This document shows positions 1 to 12,225 of a stretch of DNA of 64,000 nt, piece by piece. A model generated the notes under the pieces. That model was not told the DNA's origin. It ran no database searches and saw nothing but the letters and a program-made list of their open reading frames with translations. The stretch covers positions 3,287,001-3,351,000 of the forward strand of contig NC_084813.1 of assembly GCF_963583255.1 (NCBI RefSeq), written 5' to 3'. Position 1 is the first letter of the stretch. Every line of letters begins with the position of its first letter. The position numbers and the translations under genes were made by a program. The stretch is from Pyrus communis (taxonomy: Eukaryota; Streptophyta; Magnoliopsida; Rosales; Rosaceae).

Positions 1-322
1 ATCTTGTGAAAATGCTTTTCGATGTGTTTGGATGACTTATGAAACATTGGTTCCATAGCTTGAGATATTACACCATTGTCGTTACAGTACAAAAGAACTG
101 GTGAAGCAATGGTAGAAACTAGTCAAAGCTCTGTAACGAACTTCTTGATCAAAAGAGCCACACGACTAGCATTTGAAGCATCTTTGGTTGAAAAGCACAG
201 TGCATTTCTACTTGTGACTCCTCCAGCTGCCAGCTCCTCCATTCAAAATGAAGACACATCCAAGTGTGGACTTACACTTTGCAGATCCTGTGTGGTTGAA
301 ATCAGCGTATCCATTCACAAGT
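1..322 (-). pseudogene. Ty1/Copia RNase H fragment, runs off the left edge
   Basis: Read on the minus strand, this codes in broken frames for the C-terminal RNase H part of a Copia polyprotein. From about 318 downwards I read GYADFNHTGSAKCKSTLGCV, which matches the usual GY.DSD.AG....RKSTSGYVF block. Near 105-1 comes a stretch with LYCNDNG and KHIEKHFH, matching the LYCDN..A and KH...+.H blocks. Stops and at least one frameshift lie between them, so it is dead. The rest of the element would lie left of the window; no LTR is visible here. Confidence 0.75.
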
Positions 323-459
323 AATTCCTATTCAACGTTTCCTACATAACCAACATAAAATCCTTAGTACTTCTTAAGTACTTAAGGATTGCCTTTACAA
401 CTTCCTAAGGTATTTTTATTTTTTATTTTTTATTTTTAATATTTTAATTTTAATTTAAT

Positions 460-1800
460 TTGTTAATTTTTTGCTTTGCAAAGTTAATTGTTTGTGCAAC
501 GAAATATTTTGTCATACAAGGTTTATTTTTTATTTTTTATTTCTTATATTTTTATTTAATTATATTACTTGTCTGCACCACAAAATATTTGATAGCACAA
601 TATTTTTCAATTTTTACTTTTATAATTTAATTTAATTGTCTGGCTTTATATATTTTAATTACTTTAGTTTAAATTGACATTATTAAATAAAATTACAAAA
701 TATATATTATATTAAAAATGTATATAGAGATTAACAAAATACAATAATAAAATCCTATTACAAATCTATTGTGGTGGTAGTTGTCGGGGATATGGTCTGA
801 TGGCATCCTAATCCTCGCCTTCTCAACTTCCGCCTCCAAAGTCCTGACAATTCCTTGCAAAAAAACAAACATTGTCAAATAACAAAAAAAAAAAAACAAC
901 AGAAAATAATACCAAAAAGCGGCATAACCTCCCATAAAATCGGCTTACCTCAAATCTGATCCAAACTCCACTGCTTACCCCATACCTGACCCCAAATCCA
1001 AAATCAACTCTAAAAACACATAATAATGAAAAAAAATTGTAAAATTGAGGAAGAAATTAGGGGAAAAAAAAAACTTTTTGTCAAGATTAAGAGTGATTGA
1101 GAGATAGAGATGGAGAGAGTGAGAAGAGATAATGAGAGAGAGAGAGAGGAGAGAGTGAGACAGAGAGGGATAAAGTGAGTGAGAGTGAGAGATAGAGAGG
1201 GAGAGAAGAGAGAGGGAGAGATAGAGAGGGAGAGCGAATAGATTAAGTGTTAGTGAGAAGAGATAGTAGTATGAGAAAGGGCTAGATTTGGGGAAAGGGA
1301 AAGAGAGAGGAGAGGTAAGAGAAAATTGTGGAGGAGTTAATTGGTTTTAGACCATATAACTTTTTCCTATGAATGATACGAATTGCGCACCGAAGGCTTG
1401 GTTGTGCAAAGTCTTAAAAGAATTCTCCTACATCCCATTTTTGGTGGCCACCCAAAATTTTAGGGTTTTGTGCGACGAATGATTGGCAACACAAAGTTTT
1501 TTTTTTTTTTTTTTTTTTATTTTTAAATCCGCATCCCATTTTTCGGCACCCGCCCAAATTTAAGATTTTGCACAATAAAATATTGGGATCTCGTTGTGGA
1601 AAGTTTATAAATATAAATTTTATTATACAATTTAAATAAAAAAAATTAGGTTTAGGCGATGAAATATTAATATTCGTTGCGCAAATTTAAAAAAAAATAA
1701 AAAGAAAATACTTTTATTTTATAATTTAAAATATAAATAAAATAAAATAAGGTAGGTGGCAGAATGTTGATATTCGTCGAGCAAAGCTTCTAAAAAATAT
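460..1800. repeat. AT-rich repeat with recurring short palindromes and a GA-rich tract
   Basis: No gene is visible. A degenerate half-palindrome of the form GCGACGAAATATT..TTCGTYGCGCAAAG recurs about seven times (near 484, 566, 1376, 1471, 1566, 1655 and 1755). Between the copies, 1081-1320 is a purine-rich GA tract and 1498-1519 is a T run. Recurring subterminal palindromes are typical of CACTA-type DNA transposons, but I could not find the terminal CACTA repeats here, so the class stays open. Confidence 0.45.
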
Positions 1801-1818
1801 AAAATAAAGCAAATAATT

Positions 1819-2600
1819 TTTATTTTTATTTTTTTTTAAACAAGAAGAAAATTATATTAAAGCGAAAACCCTCGAGTACAACCGTTCCCTATAGTATCAA
1901 AATGAAGAGCATGTAGAGCAAAAGAATGAATACCGTGATCCCAAATATATGACAGTCAGTAGTAAGAAGGACATGGTGAGCGAAGGCATCAGCAACAAAT
2001 TAGCCTCTCTAAAAATATGTTTCCAATCAATGCTAGCAAATTTGGTCGCCGTCCAATTTATATGTTCAATAATTGGAACCCGATTCCACAACGCCGCACC
2101 ACAATCCAACATTGACTGCAAAACAAACCTAGAGTCACCTTCAACCATAATCTTTGCAAAGCCTTTCTTCTGAGCAAAAAGAATCCCCTCTCTAAGAGCC
2201 CTGGCCTCTACTTTAGAAATAGTGGTACCATCAAGATTTGAAGCTCCACCTCCAACGGGCTGCCCATTATGGTTCTTTAACACAAAACCCACGGTCGCCT
2301 TGTCCCCCAACACCGAACCGTCAAAGTTAAGCTTATTATAATTCTAATCCGGTGGATGTCATTTAATAATTGTGGAAATATCATTTGTATTCCTTGTAGA
2401 ACTTATACAATTGGCTTTAAGATATTGCTCACCCAAAGATATAGAAACTTGACTTGTTGGAATAGGCAGAATATTCTTAAACATGTACCATGTTATTACG
2501 ATCATTCCAAATTTGCCAACCAAAAGTAAATACAAGCTTAAATCACCAGCAACTTCCTTATCAAGCCATGTTAGCACTTAACAGAAAAATTGACGAAGGT
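1819..2600 (-). pseudogene. LINE 3' end: RNase H-like (RVT_3) domain remnant
   Basis: On the minus strand, from about 2352, comes PPD-stop-NYNKLNFDGSVLGDKATVGF, the usual start of the RNase H-like domain at the end of plant LINE ORF2. It continues through an EARALREG block and a VEGDSRFVLQ block to REAN near 1995. There a one-base shift moves the conserved ADAFAHH tail into another frame. Upstream, near 2490, the typical IWNDRNN block is also out of frame. The 3' end runs into an A-rich tail (T-rich on the plus strand, 1819-1838). It is a dead 5'-truncated L1-type element lying 3' of the F-box gene. Confidence 0.72.
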
Positions 2601-2862
2601 CTGACATTGCAACAAATTCGTAAGATGAGGTATGACATTGTAATTTTTAAAATATAAGGTATAAGATTGTGATTTGATGTACAATTAAAGTAATTTTATG
2701 TAATTTATCCACAAAGTTATTATGTAATTTCTAAGAGTGGAACTTCCGAATAAAAAAAAAAACACAAAAACATAAGGGAATTGGCAGCCCATGATAAGCA
2801 AACATAATACAAAAGGCCCCAAAGAAAAATTAAATAGGAGAAAATGGAACTTTGCCCTCAAC

Positions 2863-4050
2863 TCAGTTGACTGGAACAATACTTTCCACATAAATAAGAG
2901 CTTGTAATTCTATAACCTCATTCATAATAGGAGGAATAAGAAGATACTTGAGATTTCCGGTACTTGAATTATAAGAGGTGGCTCTTCTATCTGAGGTAAC
3001 CATAAGAAACTCGTCACTTTTCCAAAATGTCAATGGATTCTCGTTGTGCTTAAAGGGTCCAATGGCTAGAAGTTTTGTCCATGAACTCTTAACTCCGTGA
3101 TAGTCGTCCATTACCCATATTTCAAATATTTCAAATAATCTAGAATTGCCACTTGGACCGTAAAGAGAGCAAAAACAAGCGAGGGATTCATTATACAGAA
3201 AAAGATTACAAAACTGCAAACTGGATTCTCTCCCAAGAGGCATTTGTATTCTATGAAATATCTCATCACTTAAATCAAATGAAAGTATGAATTCCTCGCC
3301 ATCATTTGCAATCCAATAACAAAATCCCTTCAAGTACACTGGACAAGAATCAAGATAGCTTTTACTTGATATATCAATCTTGATCTCTTTCCAAGAGTTA
3401 GCAGCCGTGGTGTATATCTGAGCCGTATGAGGAAGATCAATACGATGGTAATATGTTCGTTCAGCATCTGAATACTCACAATTCTCTGTAATTCGCACAA
3501 CCTTGTATTCTTTAGCTTTGCAATCATAGCCGAATCCCAATCCTCCAAAGCTCGTCTCCAATTGGAATTTTATGTTGGGAAGGGGTAGAAGGAGGCAATC
3601 GGGAAGTTGCCTGAATTCCCCAATTGCAGGATTGCATAAAACAACATTTTTCCCTGTTATTACACAGACAATCCCATTGCAATGACCGTGAATCACTACA
3701 GGATGATGGTCTTCCATTGGAAACGGTATATTTAGGTCCTCAACATCATAATGAAGGTTGTGCTCATCACTATCAATGGAAAGACTAATCATGGACCAAA
3801 AAACTTCATATTTCCAACTGTTGTCTGGGAAAACGGGCATCTGAGAACGGTTGAGAAGGATACAAGTGTTGGACGAGCGTTTGTTGTCCACGGAATTGTT
3901 GAGGTGTTTGGCCACAAAACTTGGACCATTGATGAGAGTGCACCAAGACTTGCGTATGCATTTGAATCGCATCAGAGACTTGGATGGCAACCTGGACAAA
4001 ATTTCGACCACCTTATCTTCAGGAGTTTCACTTTCATGCACCTGAGACAT
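2863..4050 (-). CDS. SFBB: S-locus F-box brother (SFBB)-type F-box protein
   Basis: Intact single-exon ORF of 395 aa. I chose the ATG at 4050 (MSQVHESETPEDKVVEILSR) because family members start MSQV.ESETPED; an upstream in-frame ATG would add only seven residues. Residues about 8-50 are the F-box (ILSRLPSKSLMRFKCIRKSW), which binds Skp1-like adaptors of an SCF ubiquitin ligase. The rest is an F-box-associated domain with family blocks such as HYDVEDLNIPFP, FGYDCKAKEYKVVRI, YLKGFCYW, SFDLSDEIFHRIQ and VMDDYHGVKSSWTKL. In Malus and Pyrus, SFBB proteins are pollen-expressed and are thought to recognise non-self S-RNases for degradation. Length and motifs are complete, with no frame break. Which SFBB type, and whether this copy sits at the S locus, cannot be told from the sequence. 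Decayed LINEs flank it on both sides. Confidence 0.9.
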   Translation of the reverse strand: MSQVHESETPEDKVVEILSRLPSKSLMRFKCIRKSWCTLINGPSFVAKHLNNSVDNKRSSNTCILLNRSQMPVFPDNSWKYEVFWSMISLSIDSDEHNLHYDVEDLNIPFPMEDHHPVVIHGHCNGIVCVITGKNVVLCNPAIGEFRQLPDCLLLPLPNIKFQLETSFGGLGFGYDCKAKEYKVVRITENCEYSDAERTYYHRIDLPHTAQIYTTAANSWKEIKIDISSKSYLDSCPVYLKGFCYWIANDGEEFILSFDLSDEIFHRIQMPLGRESSLQFCNLFLYNESLACFCSLYGPSGNSRLFEIFEIWVMDDYHGVKSSWTKLLAIGPFKHNENPLTFWKSDEFLMVTSDRRATSYNSSTGNLKYLLIPPIMNEVIELQALIYVESIVPVN

Positions 4051-5053
4051 TTTGGCAGTTTGGTTCCACAAGAAATCTTCACATGTATATATACATAGGA
4101 AAAGAACACCACCAGATTGACAGACAAGCTAAATAAAACTCTAGGTCGTTAAGGCCTGGTAGATCGAGGTCCAATTATTAAACATATTACCACATAAGAC
4201 GCCAAAATTCAACAGTACTAAATAAACTTGGAGTTCCACAACCACAACATATTTAGCTATAGAAAACATGGGTGACCCAGTCACTTTCGAGTTTTTTGGA
4301 GGATCATAAATTCAAATTTTACTATTGTCAATTTTTTTTTTATTGATTAAAAATAACCATTCGAATTTTGTCTTTTAGTTTTACATTAAATTGATAAGAT
4401 GATGAGCATGATATCCGTATAGCCAGCATATAACATCACACGATTTTAATTAACTAAGAAAGAAAAATTCATGTATTCACACAAATTTTAATTAATTAAG
4501 CTAATTTTTTCATTAGAAATATAATCACATAACTATATCCTTATTACAACCAAGACTTCTATTTAAACACCATTTCGCAAATAAGTTTACCCCAATTTCT
4601 ATCTAAGTGCCGTTAAAATTAAAAAATTAAACCTTTTCTAAGTTCATTACATTTCTTCCAAAATACCGTCAAACATGAACACATCATCCACAAACACCCC
4701 AACGCAGCCTCCCATGCACCCGCAATTTTTGAACTTCCAAAAGTGGAAGACAAGGGCACAATTAGCCTAAAACTCAAAAACATTGCTTCACTGGTCCAAA
4801 AATTGAAGGGCAACCAATAGGCCCCACTGTACCCAACTTAGTGGTAAGTTAAGGCAAGAATTTTTTTTTTTTTTTTTTTTCTTACCAACTTTAGCTGACA
4901 AAAGGCCACACGCAAAGAAATGGTTTTAGTTGGCTTTAGCCAAAAGGAGGAGACGTCAAATTAAACTTGGGCAAACAACTACATAGTTAAACTTGGATAA
5001 ACAAAGTTTCATATAACTTTTATGCAATCGTATGTTCAAAAAAATATTAAAAT
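4051..5053. other. Intergenic, upstream of the SFBB gene
   Basis: AT-rich sequence with T runs at about 4330-4342 and 4860-4880. The promoter of the minus-strand F-box gene should lie here, but I see no TATA box clear enough to call and no other gene. Confidence 0.5.
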
Positions 5054-5460
5054 ATGTTTAAAACTCGAGACGAAAATTGGAGGAAGACTGGAATGAGTGT
5101 TAACAGAGAGCATGAGGATGTAGTAGGTATGAAAGGAAGTAAGAGTGTTAAGGAATGTGGCTCTGCTGATGAGGATGCTGTCGCATCCATTATGGCGGCG
5201 GAAGCTGTGATGAGTTTACCTAGGCCTAAAGTGGGGAGTCTAAAGTCTGAGGAAGCGTATCCGAGAGGAGGTCGCTGAAGCAGAAGGGAGTCACAAGAGA
5301 TTGACAGATGAAGTGCATCACTTGGAACTGTGGGGGTCTAGGGAGACCTGATTTTAACTGTATTATAGTTTTGTATACTTCAATTAAACTGGACCTTTTT
5401 TGCTTGTTTGAAATGAAGATGTCTTTAGATAAGGTCCATTGTTGGTTTCAATGATTTTTC
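5054..5460 (+). pseudogene. LINE ORF1 end / ORF2 endonuclease start, fragment
   Basis: The reading frame from about 5308 gives MKCITWNCGGLGRPDFN, the usual N-terminus of plant L1 ORF2 endonuclease (W-N-C-x-G-L-G). About 25 residues later comes a CLFEMKM block that matches the conserved L.E.K metal-binding segment. The ORF just before it (5054-5278) is polar and ends in a form usual for LINE ORF1 tails. Sequence similarity stops near 5460, so the rest of ORF2 is missing. Confidence 0.55.
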
Positions 5461-6100
5461 AGCTTCTAGATAGTCAAGTGGGGTTCATGTCTTGTGCTCA
5501 CATAAAGTGGTTTCTATTAGAAACGTCTAAATTAGTGAAATTGAACTTGTAACAGTTTGACAATCCATTGAATGGGGGGAATAAGATTGTGATTTGTGCT
5601 ATGGGAAATAAATTATCCATAAGCATCAATGTTAGAACATTCAGGTTCTAAGGCATGGCATACATGAAAAACTTCGGGATTCCACGGTGTATTGTTTTAT
5701 GAAAATTTCGGGTTTCAAAGGCACTAAATTCGAAACTACATGTTCGAGTTTAGTTATGTACTTCTGGTCCATAAAAAGGAGGTTCCTGCAAGAACACAGT
5801 ATACAAGATATTGATTTAAGTGCAGTGGATTTGGGTTGCTTTGGGAACTCAAGTTAAGCGTTTTGGGACTACAAAAGGATGTCATCGGTTCAAAGAAGAA
5901 CAATATATTATCGAATCGTTAATGTATAAAAGTGATATGCAGGCCAATAATTTGAGATTTCTTGTTAGATTAATAGACTGCTAGTCACTTTTAATTAATT
6001 CAATAGATCGGGACCATACGAAATTGATCGTGGAAGCAAATAATGACAGACGGGCATATTAGATTCGGTTGGTGATGGGCCAAGTGACAAGTGTATTATA
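5461..6100. other. Intergenic, no gene seen
   Basis: AT-rich sequence with no coding frame or repeat structure that I can support. Confidence 0.4.
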
Positions 6101-7306
6101 ACTTAATTAGCGTTAATTAAAATATCTCAAATATTAAATGGGTCTGGTTATAAAGCAGGAATGCCAAAAATTGGCATTGGGTTGAAAAAATAATGCAGAC
6201 CAGCTTGATTGGGTTGGTTGTAGTGCACGGCTACAGGCCTTTTGGGTCACGGGGAGGCTGCAAGCCTCTGAGCCGTGGGTCTGGGGTGAGCCCAGCAGCA
6301 AGAGTTGTTGGAATTAGGCCGAAACAGAAGCAGGGAGCAGGTCCAGCACTTCACTGGCCTGGGTGGGTGTACGGCGGCTGGCTTTGATTTTGGGTCGGGC
6401 CAAGGCGAGCCTAATAACACAGGGGCTAATGGAAACAGGCTGAGGCATGTGGTGAAGCCCAGCAAGCTTCGGGCTTGTTGCAAGTAGGCCAAGATGAATA
6501 GACAAGCCCAGCAAGTATCGAGCTTGCTAGTTTTGGGCCCGAGGCACAGGGGATAGGTTCAGCATAAGTAGCAGGCCTGCTGGAGTGGGTTGTGGGCTGC
6601 AGGCCCGTGAAAACCCTAAACTAAGCCTAGGGCCTATTTGTCCGTGGCGCGCAGCAATCCCATGGGGATGCTGCATGTGGTCAAAAGCGTCTAGACGACG
6701 TCATCCAAGGTGGTGGCGTTACTGCAGGCCAGCCAACTAGGCTCAGTGGCACCAGCGGCGGCGCGACTGTGAGTCGCAGCTCATGCCGCAAAAAAATCCC
6801 AAGTTTTAATTTTAATTTTTTTCGACTCTAGGGTTTGAAAAATCCTTATTGTTTCTAATTTCTTTCTATTCTTTGACTCACAAATTTCATATAACAAAAA
6901 TTGCCTAATGCATGAAACATATATATATATTTATATAAAAATATATTTTTTTTTTTCAAATATATGAAACATATATATTGGAAAGTAAATGTAAATGTAA
7001 GGGGTTCATACATCATGGGAAATGTTTTTATGCTTCATGATCGTTTCAAATATCTTAATTTATTTTAAGCGTACTTGATTGGCAGAAAACAACTAAAGTC
7101 TTTGAATTTGTAGAAGATCCTTCTTGGAATTGCATCTCCAATGAGTTGCATCACATTCAACAAAGAAAAATTAAATTGAATCAATAGCCTGTAGATCAAT
7201 TCAATAAAATAATAAATTAATCATAAAAAGAATGATTAAAACATAATACTCCTTTGATTGAAAATCAAACTTTTTTTAACGCAGCATCACGAGCGTGCTG
7301 ATAACT
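6101..7306 (-). mobile_element. Leader of a truncated minus-strand Copia element
   Basis: Between the LTR at 7307-7635 and about 6100 lies a GC-rich stretch (6180-6790) and an AT-rich stretch that fit the long untranslated leader of a Copia element. The primer-binding region next to the LTR (ATCAGCACG on the minus strand) matches the one after the left LTR of the plus-strand element at 24.2 kb, and that element also has a leader of about 1.5 kb. No gag or pol follows on the left, so the element is truncated. The left border is approximate. Confidence 0.45.
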
Positions 7307-7635
7307 TGTTGTAAGCCTAATTTACTGAATCATTATAAAGGACAGAGAGGGGGTGCTGCGGCAATAGAGAGAACAACGAGATGCGTAATTGTGAGATGTG
7401 TGTTATCTCACTCATTGTGTCTTTATTTATAGTAGTAGGGAAGGTGAATTCCTTACTCCAATAGGATTACAATTTTAATAGGATAATGTCTAGTCTAAGA
7501 TACAAAGTACACTCCCAAAAGGATAACCCAGATATGATAGGATTTACATAATCTCATTCTTAATTTAATAGAATTGCAACATTATGTAATTTTTCTATTA
7601 AATAATCAAATTCATATGCAAATTTTCTACTAACA
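7307..7635 (-). repeat. Copia LTR (5' LTR of a truncated element)
   Basis: Minus-strand sequence starts TGTTAGTAG and ends GCTTACAACA, followed at once by the ATCAGCAC primer-binding region. It holds a TATA box (CTATAAATAAAG, near 7424) also found in the LTRs of the 24.2 kb element, so the two are probably the same lineage. I see no partner LTR. Confidence 0.65.
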
Positions 7636-9181
7636 AAAGAAAAAATTTCTCATACACAATGCTGCCGAATGACACATATATAACACCAGTAGTTTATGCT
7701 CTGCACGAAAAACGGATGGAAAAATAAATTTAATTGGCCGCTTTGATTTTATAGTGAAAATGAAATGAAACTATGATTCAAGTCTTAACCCAAATTAATT
7801 TTATCTTCATAAACTGATGTTAAAGCAAATAACGAGTAAAATAATACGACGATTTTCAACACTCCGCTTTCTCCCATGCTACCCATTTTTACTGAGAAAT
7901 AAACTTTGAGCAATTTTAAGGAAGCACTCTATCCATATACATATTTGCTCTAGAGAGTGACTCCAATTAGAGTCTCGAAATTTCGTGCAAGAGTCTAATA
8001 GGTGGAGCGAATAGTGATTCCGACTAGTATCCTCTGAAATTTTAATATGTAACCCTTATCTAAGAAATAACATACAGAATGTAAATCACCTAGTTTGTGG
8101 TGTGTTTATGAAGGCGCGGATGGTAATATATAAATAATGTAAAATCCAATGAGGAGATATGGTTTGCTGAGCGAAATATAACTTTTCAAGAAGTTTAGAG
8201 AAAATGGATGTATTAGAGAAAATGTATGCATCATGTGAATATGCGAAAATTGAGAGGGTTGTGAGAGGTAAAAATAGAAGTGGATAGCATCATCCTTAAA
8301 ATGGTCATTGCTCTTGCAAATGGCTCGCATGTGAAGTTAGCATTCCCAAATGGGTTAAGTAGTATCACCCCCCAAGTCTTAAATGGTCAGTGTTCAAAAA
8401 CACTTGTATGGAGTTATCTTAGAACGAGCCATTATCCCAAATCGATTAGAAGCAAAAGAGGAATGAAACTCGGATACTACAAGTACCTTATGATACTTCA
8501 GCTGCAATTAAAGTACTGGTGACCAGAATATGTGTGTACGCGCGCGTGTCTGTTGTTGTTTAGTGTGATGCTTAAAATTTGAGATTCAATAAGGTGAAAG
8601 ACGGGAACCACATTGCACCGGAGTAAGATTCTCTTCCCTTCTATTATCGTCATCTTCCATCTCCTCTTCCCACGCTCTTATTTTTCTCTTTTTCTCTATA
8701 TAAGAAATTCAATACAAGATGTAGACGTAGCATAATTATAACTGTTTAAATATGAGAGGATGGAAGGGGTGACGAGAAATGTCCAACAACTGGATATATC
8801 AACTGACTGCCAACTATCTCATCTATTTATTTATGAGAGGAAACTAGCAAAAGAATTAGTGATGTCCTCCACCACCATATAGGCACTTGAATTCCCCCTA
8901 CAGCGCTCTTAACTCCAGCTTCACCGTAATGCTTGCTTCTTATCATTACCTGACATAGTTGTACTTGAAATTTAAGAAACAATATTATAAATGTGGAAAG
9001 AAAATTGAGCAAGATAATGTACTTCATATGAGACAGTGGCATCGTCAAATGCAATGGCACACCTAGATTTGTACAGCTGCTTCCTCTTTGATATAAAATT
9101 AGAGCACCGACTAAATTTTAGTGAGTATATACACACTCCTAAAAGCGAGCCAGAAGTTTTGGTACGTTACTAATTACAAGA
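7636..9181. other. Intergenic, no gene seen
   Basis: AT-rich sequence. Short ORFs near 8106-8522 and 8827-9060 lack recognisable domains or codon-like composition and look like chance. Confidence 0.4.
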
Positions 9182-9756
9182 GTTGTGCTTGGATAGCACC
9201 AAACCAAATGGAACCAACTCAAGCTAACTCACAAGAAATATATTAAATGAAATGTAAGAACATAAACATAAATAGACATCAAGATTTTAACGAGGTTCCT
9301 TAACAATCAGTGTAACTGAAGTACATTCTCGGAGCAGTAGGAGCTCACCCAATAATCCACTATCAACCAAATGGGAGTGTTTACAAAGTTTTTGGCAATC
9401 TCACAACCCAAAACCTCAATACACCCAATAGCTCTCACACACATTAAACAAATAGAGAAAAAAATATAGTGAATAATTTCTTCTCTATACAAAACAAAGC
9501 TAATACAATAATTACAAGTTTGATTGAGTGATTACTAACAAATGAGGAGCAACAACTCTTCCTCCTTCTCACAAATGGGCCTGCGGTAGTAACCTCTTTT
9601 TTCTCTCTGCTGTGCTTCAAACAAAGGCGGCATCGGCTGCCTTATAAAGAACCCTAGTGACCTCGTGGCTTTTCAAAATTGGGCTAAATAAAAGGCCCAC
9701 TTAATGGGCTGTTGGTTCAATAAGTGGCCCACTACAATTTGGCCACCAATTCAACA
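9182..9756 (-). repeat. 3' LTR of a minus-strand Copia element
   Basis: Minus-strand sequence starts TGTTGAATTGGTGGCC just after a purine tract (CCGAGGTGGAGAT) that fits a polypurine tract. It runs about 575 bp to a GCTATCCAAGCACAAC-like end; the left border is approximate. Part of the same LTR sequence recurs at 15417-15553 in the same orientation. Confidence 0.6.
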
Positions 9757-12225
9757 ATCTCCACCTCGGCCAAATTCCGAAAGTGCCATGACGAGCCAAA
9801 CTAACATAATCAACAATCAACACACAAAAAAAACCACTCTCAAATACTAGCAAGACAACCACTCATGCCAAGCCAAATGCTCTTAAACTCCTACTGCTCA
9901 ACGCCTTTATATAGGCAAAATTTGAGCCAAGTCAAGCAATGAACAAACTTGGCTACACTAATAACCTTAGCTAACATATTAGCGAGTTTGTCTTGTCGGA
10001 ATCTTCTAGAGAATGATCTCTCTTTCACCAACAACTTCATGCACAAAGTGATAACACACATCTATGTGCTTGGTCCTCGCATGATAAACCTGATACTTAG
10101 CCAAATAAATGGCCCTCTGACTATCACAATGCACCTCCACCTGCTTTTGATCAACCCCCAAATCACTAATAAGTCCATGTATCTAAATAGCCTCCTTTAT
10201 AACTTGAGCAACTGCCATATATTCGGCCTTTGTAGTAGACAAGGCACAGACAAGTGCAAAATGGACCTCCAACAAACTAGTCCTTTAGCCATAGTAAACA
10301 CATAGCCCGTAGTAAACTTCTTTTTATCTAAATCACCTGCATAATCTGAATCAACATAACCAACTGCAAAGTTGCCAATACCAGAGTCATGCCTCTCAAA
10401 GCATAAACCAACATCTCGAATACCATGGAGATACCTCAATATCCACTCAGCTACATACCAATGTTCATTACCATGATTGTGCATATAACAACTCATCATA
10501 CCAATTGCATGAGCAATATCTGATCTAGAGCATACCATTGCCTACATCAAACTACCAATCAAATTTGCATTTGGAATATTTTTCATTTACAACTTCTCTT
10601 TATCAATTTTAGGACATTGTAGAGAACTTAATTTAAAATGAGGAGCCAAAGAGGTACTAACCGGTTTGGTTGAATCATGAACTCCAAACCTTCGAATCAA
10701 CTTCTCAATGTATTGCCTTTGATTCAAGCATACCAAACCCTTCTGTCTATCTTGAGTGGTATCCATGCCAAGGATCTTTTTCGCTTCACCAAGATCCTTC
10801 ATCTCGAACTCATTCTTCTTTTACTTCTTCAATTTCTCAATCTCTTTGACATTCTTTGAGGCAATTAACATATCATCAACATATATAAAAAAAAAAAATG
10901 AAAGACCCATCTAGCAACTTCTTGAAGTACACATAATGATCATAATGGCTTCCAGAATAATTTTGGCCTCTTATAAATTTATCAAACCTCAAATGCCATT
11001 GTCATGGAGATTGCTTCAAGCTATAAAGTGATTTCTTCAACTTGCAAAAACAAATTCTAATTCCCTTTCACTTTCTACCCATCCGGTTGACACATATAGA
11101 TTTTTTCATTCAAATTACCATGTAGGAAAGCCGTCTTCACATCAAGTTGCACAAGCTCAAGATCATATTGTGCAACAAGAGCTAACATAATACGAAGTAA
11201 GGAATGCTTCACAACTAGAGAAAAGATTTCATTGTAGTCAATGCCCACTTTTGTGCATACCCTTTAGCAACTAGTCTTGCTTTAAATTTGACATTGCTTT
11301 TCTCATCAACACCTTCCTTCTTGGCATACTCCCATTTGCAATCAATAGCTTTCTTACCTTTAGGCAATTTAGCTAACTCCCAATTCTTATTCTTCAAGAG
11401 TGAATTCATCTCGTCACCCATGACATTGCACACTTATCCTTTTCTTCACTCTCAATGGCTTCCTCAAAATTGGATGGAGTCTCATAAGTGATAATTGGAA
11501 GAGCAAAAGGAACATAATAACTATACCGAGTTGGCTTGGTAATATGTCTCTTTCCTCTTTTCTTGGCAAAAGACTCTTGAGGTGAAACTTGCTCTTCATC
11601 TTGAAAAGTGTCTTCATCTTCAACTTCTTCAACATCCTCATGGTCTCCCACTTCTTCACTTGTAGTGGCTTCGACATCAGCGAAAATAAGATTTGAAGTA
11701 CTAGAGGCAACTTTCTCAAGCTCCACCTTTTGGACATCTTTCACATTCTCTGAACATACTTTCTTCACTAAATGTCACATCTCTACTGCTTACAAGTTTC
11801 TTCATCTCCAGGCACCACAACCTGTAACTTTTGACACCACTACTAAAACCAACAAAGATAGCCTTTTTGGCTCTAGAATCAAGTTTATTTTCAGTTACAT
11901 GAAAATAAGCAGTTAAACAAAAAAAAAAAAAAAAAAAAAAAAACAAATATGAATCAGAAGAAGGTTTTCCAGTCCATACTTTCATTGGTGTCTTACCTTG
12001 AACAACAATTAAGGGTAAACGGTTGATAATGTGACATGCATAAGTAACTGCCTTTACTCAAAATGACTTACTCAAACTCAACTAAGACAACATACATCTA
12101 ACCTTCTCAAGCAAGGTTTGATTCAATATTTCTGCAACTCCATTTTGTTGTGAAGTTCCCCTAACATTGAAATGTCTCACAATCCCTTCCTCTTTGCAAA
12201 TTTCAAAGAAATGGGGAGCTTTAGG
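9757..12225 (-). pseudogene. Copia pol remnant: integrase end, reverse transcriptase, RNase H
   Basis: Reading from right to left on the minus strand: an integrase core block GTSQQNGVAE near 12140, the integrase end with AIFVGFSSGVKSYR near 11840, then an acidic linker. The RT start WEYAKKEGVDEKSNVKFKAR lies near 11300. Next are the RT catalytic YVDD near 10875, MKDLGEAKKILGMD near 10800, and RNase H with VDSDYAGDLDKKKFTTGYVF near 10360. Stops and frameshifts break it throughout, and an A run (11918-11943) lies inside the integrase end. Gag, protease and the integrase N-terminus are missing: the sequence changes character at about 12225. Confidence 0.8.

Noticed and set aside
76..324. Plus-strand ORF of 82 codons
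   Set aside because: It is the shadow of the Copia RNase H remnant on the other strand, starts at TTG and has no family likeness.
6193..6514. Several overlapping ORFs on both strands in a GC-rich stretch
   Set aside because: GC-rich sequence gives long open frames by chance; no domain is visible, and the stretch fits the untranslated leader of a Copia element.
11608..11916. Plus-strand Ser/Thr-rich ORF
   Set aside because: Reverse shadow of the acidic linker in the Copia polyprotein.
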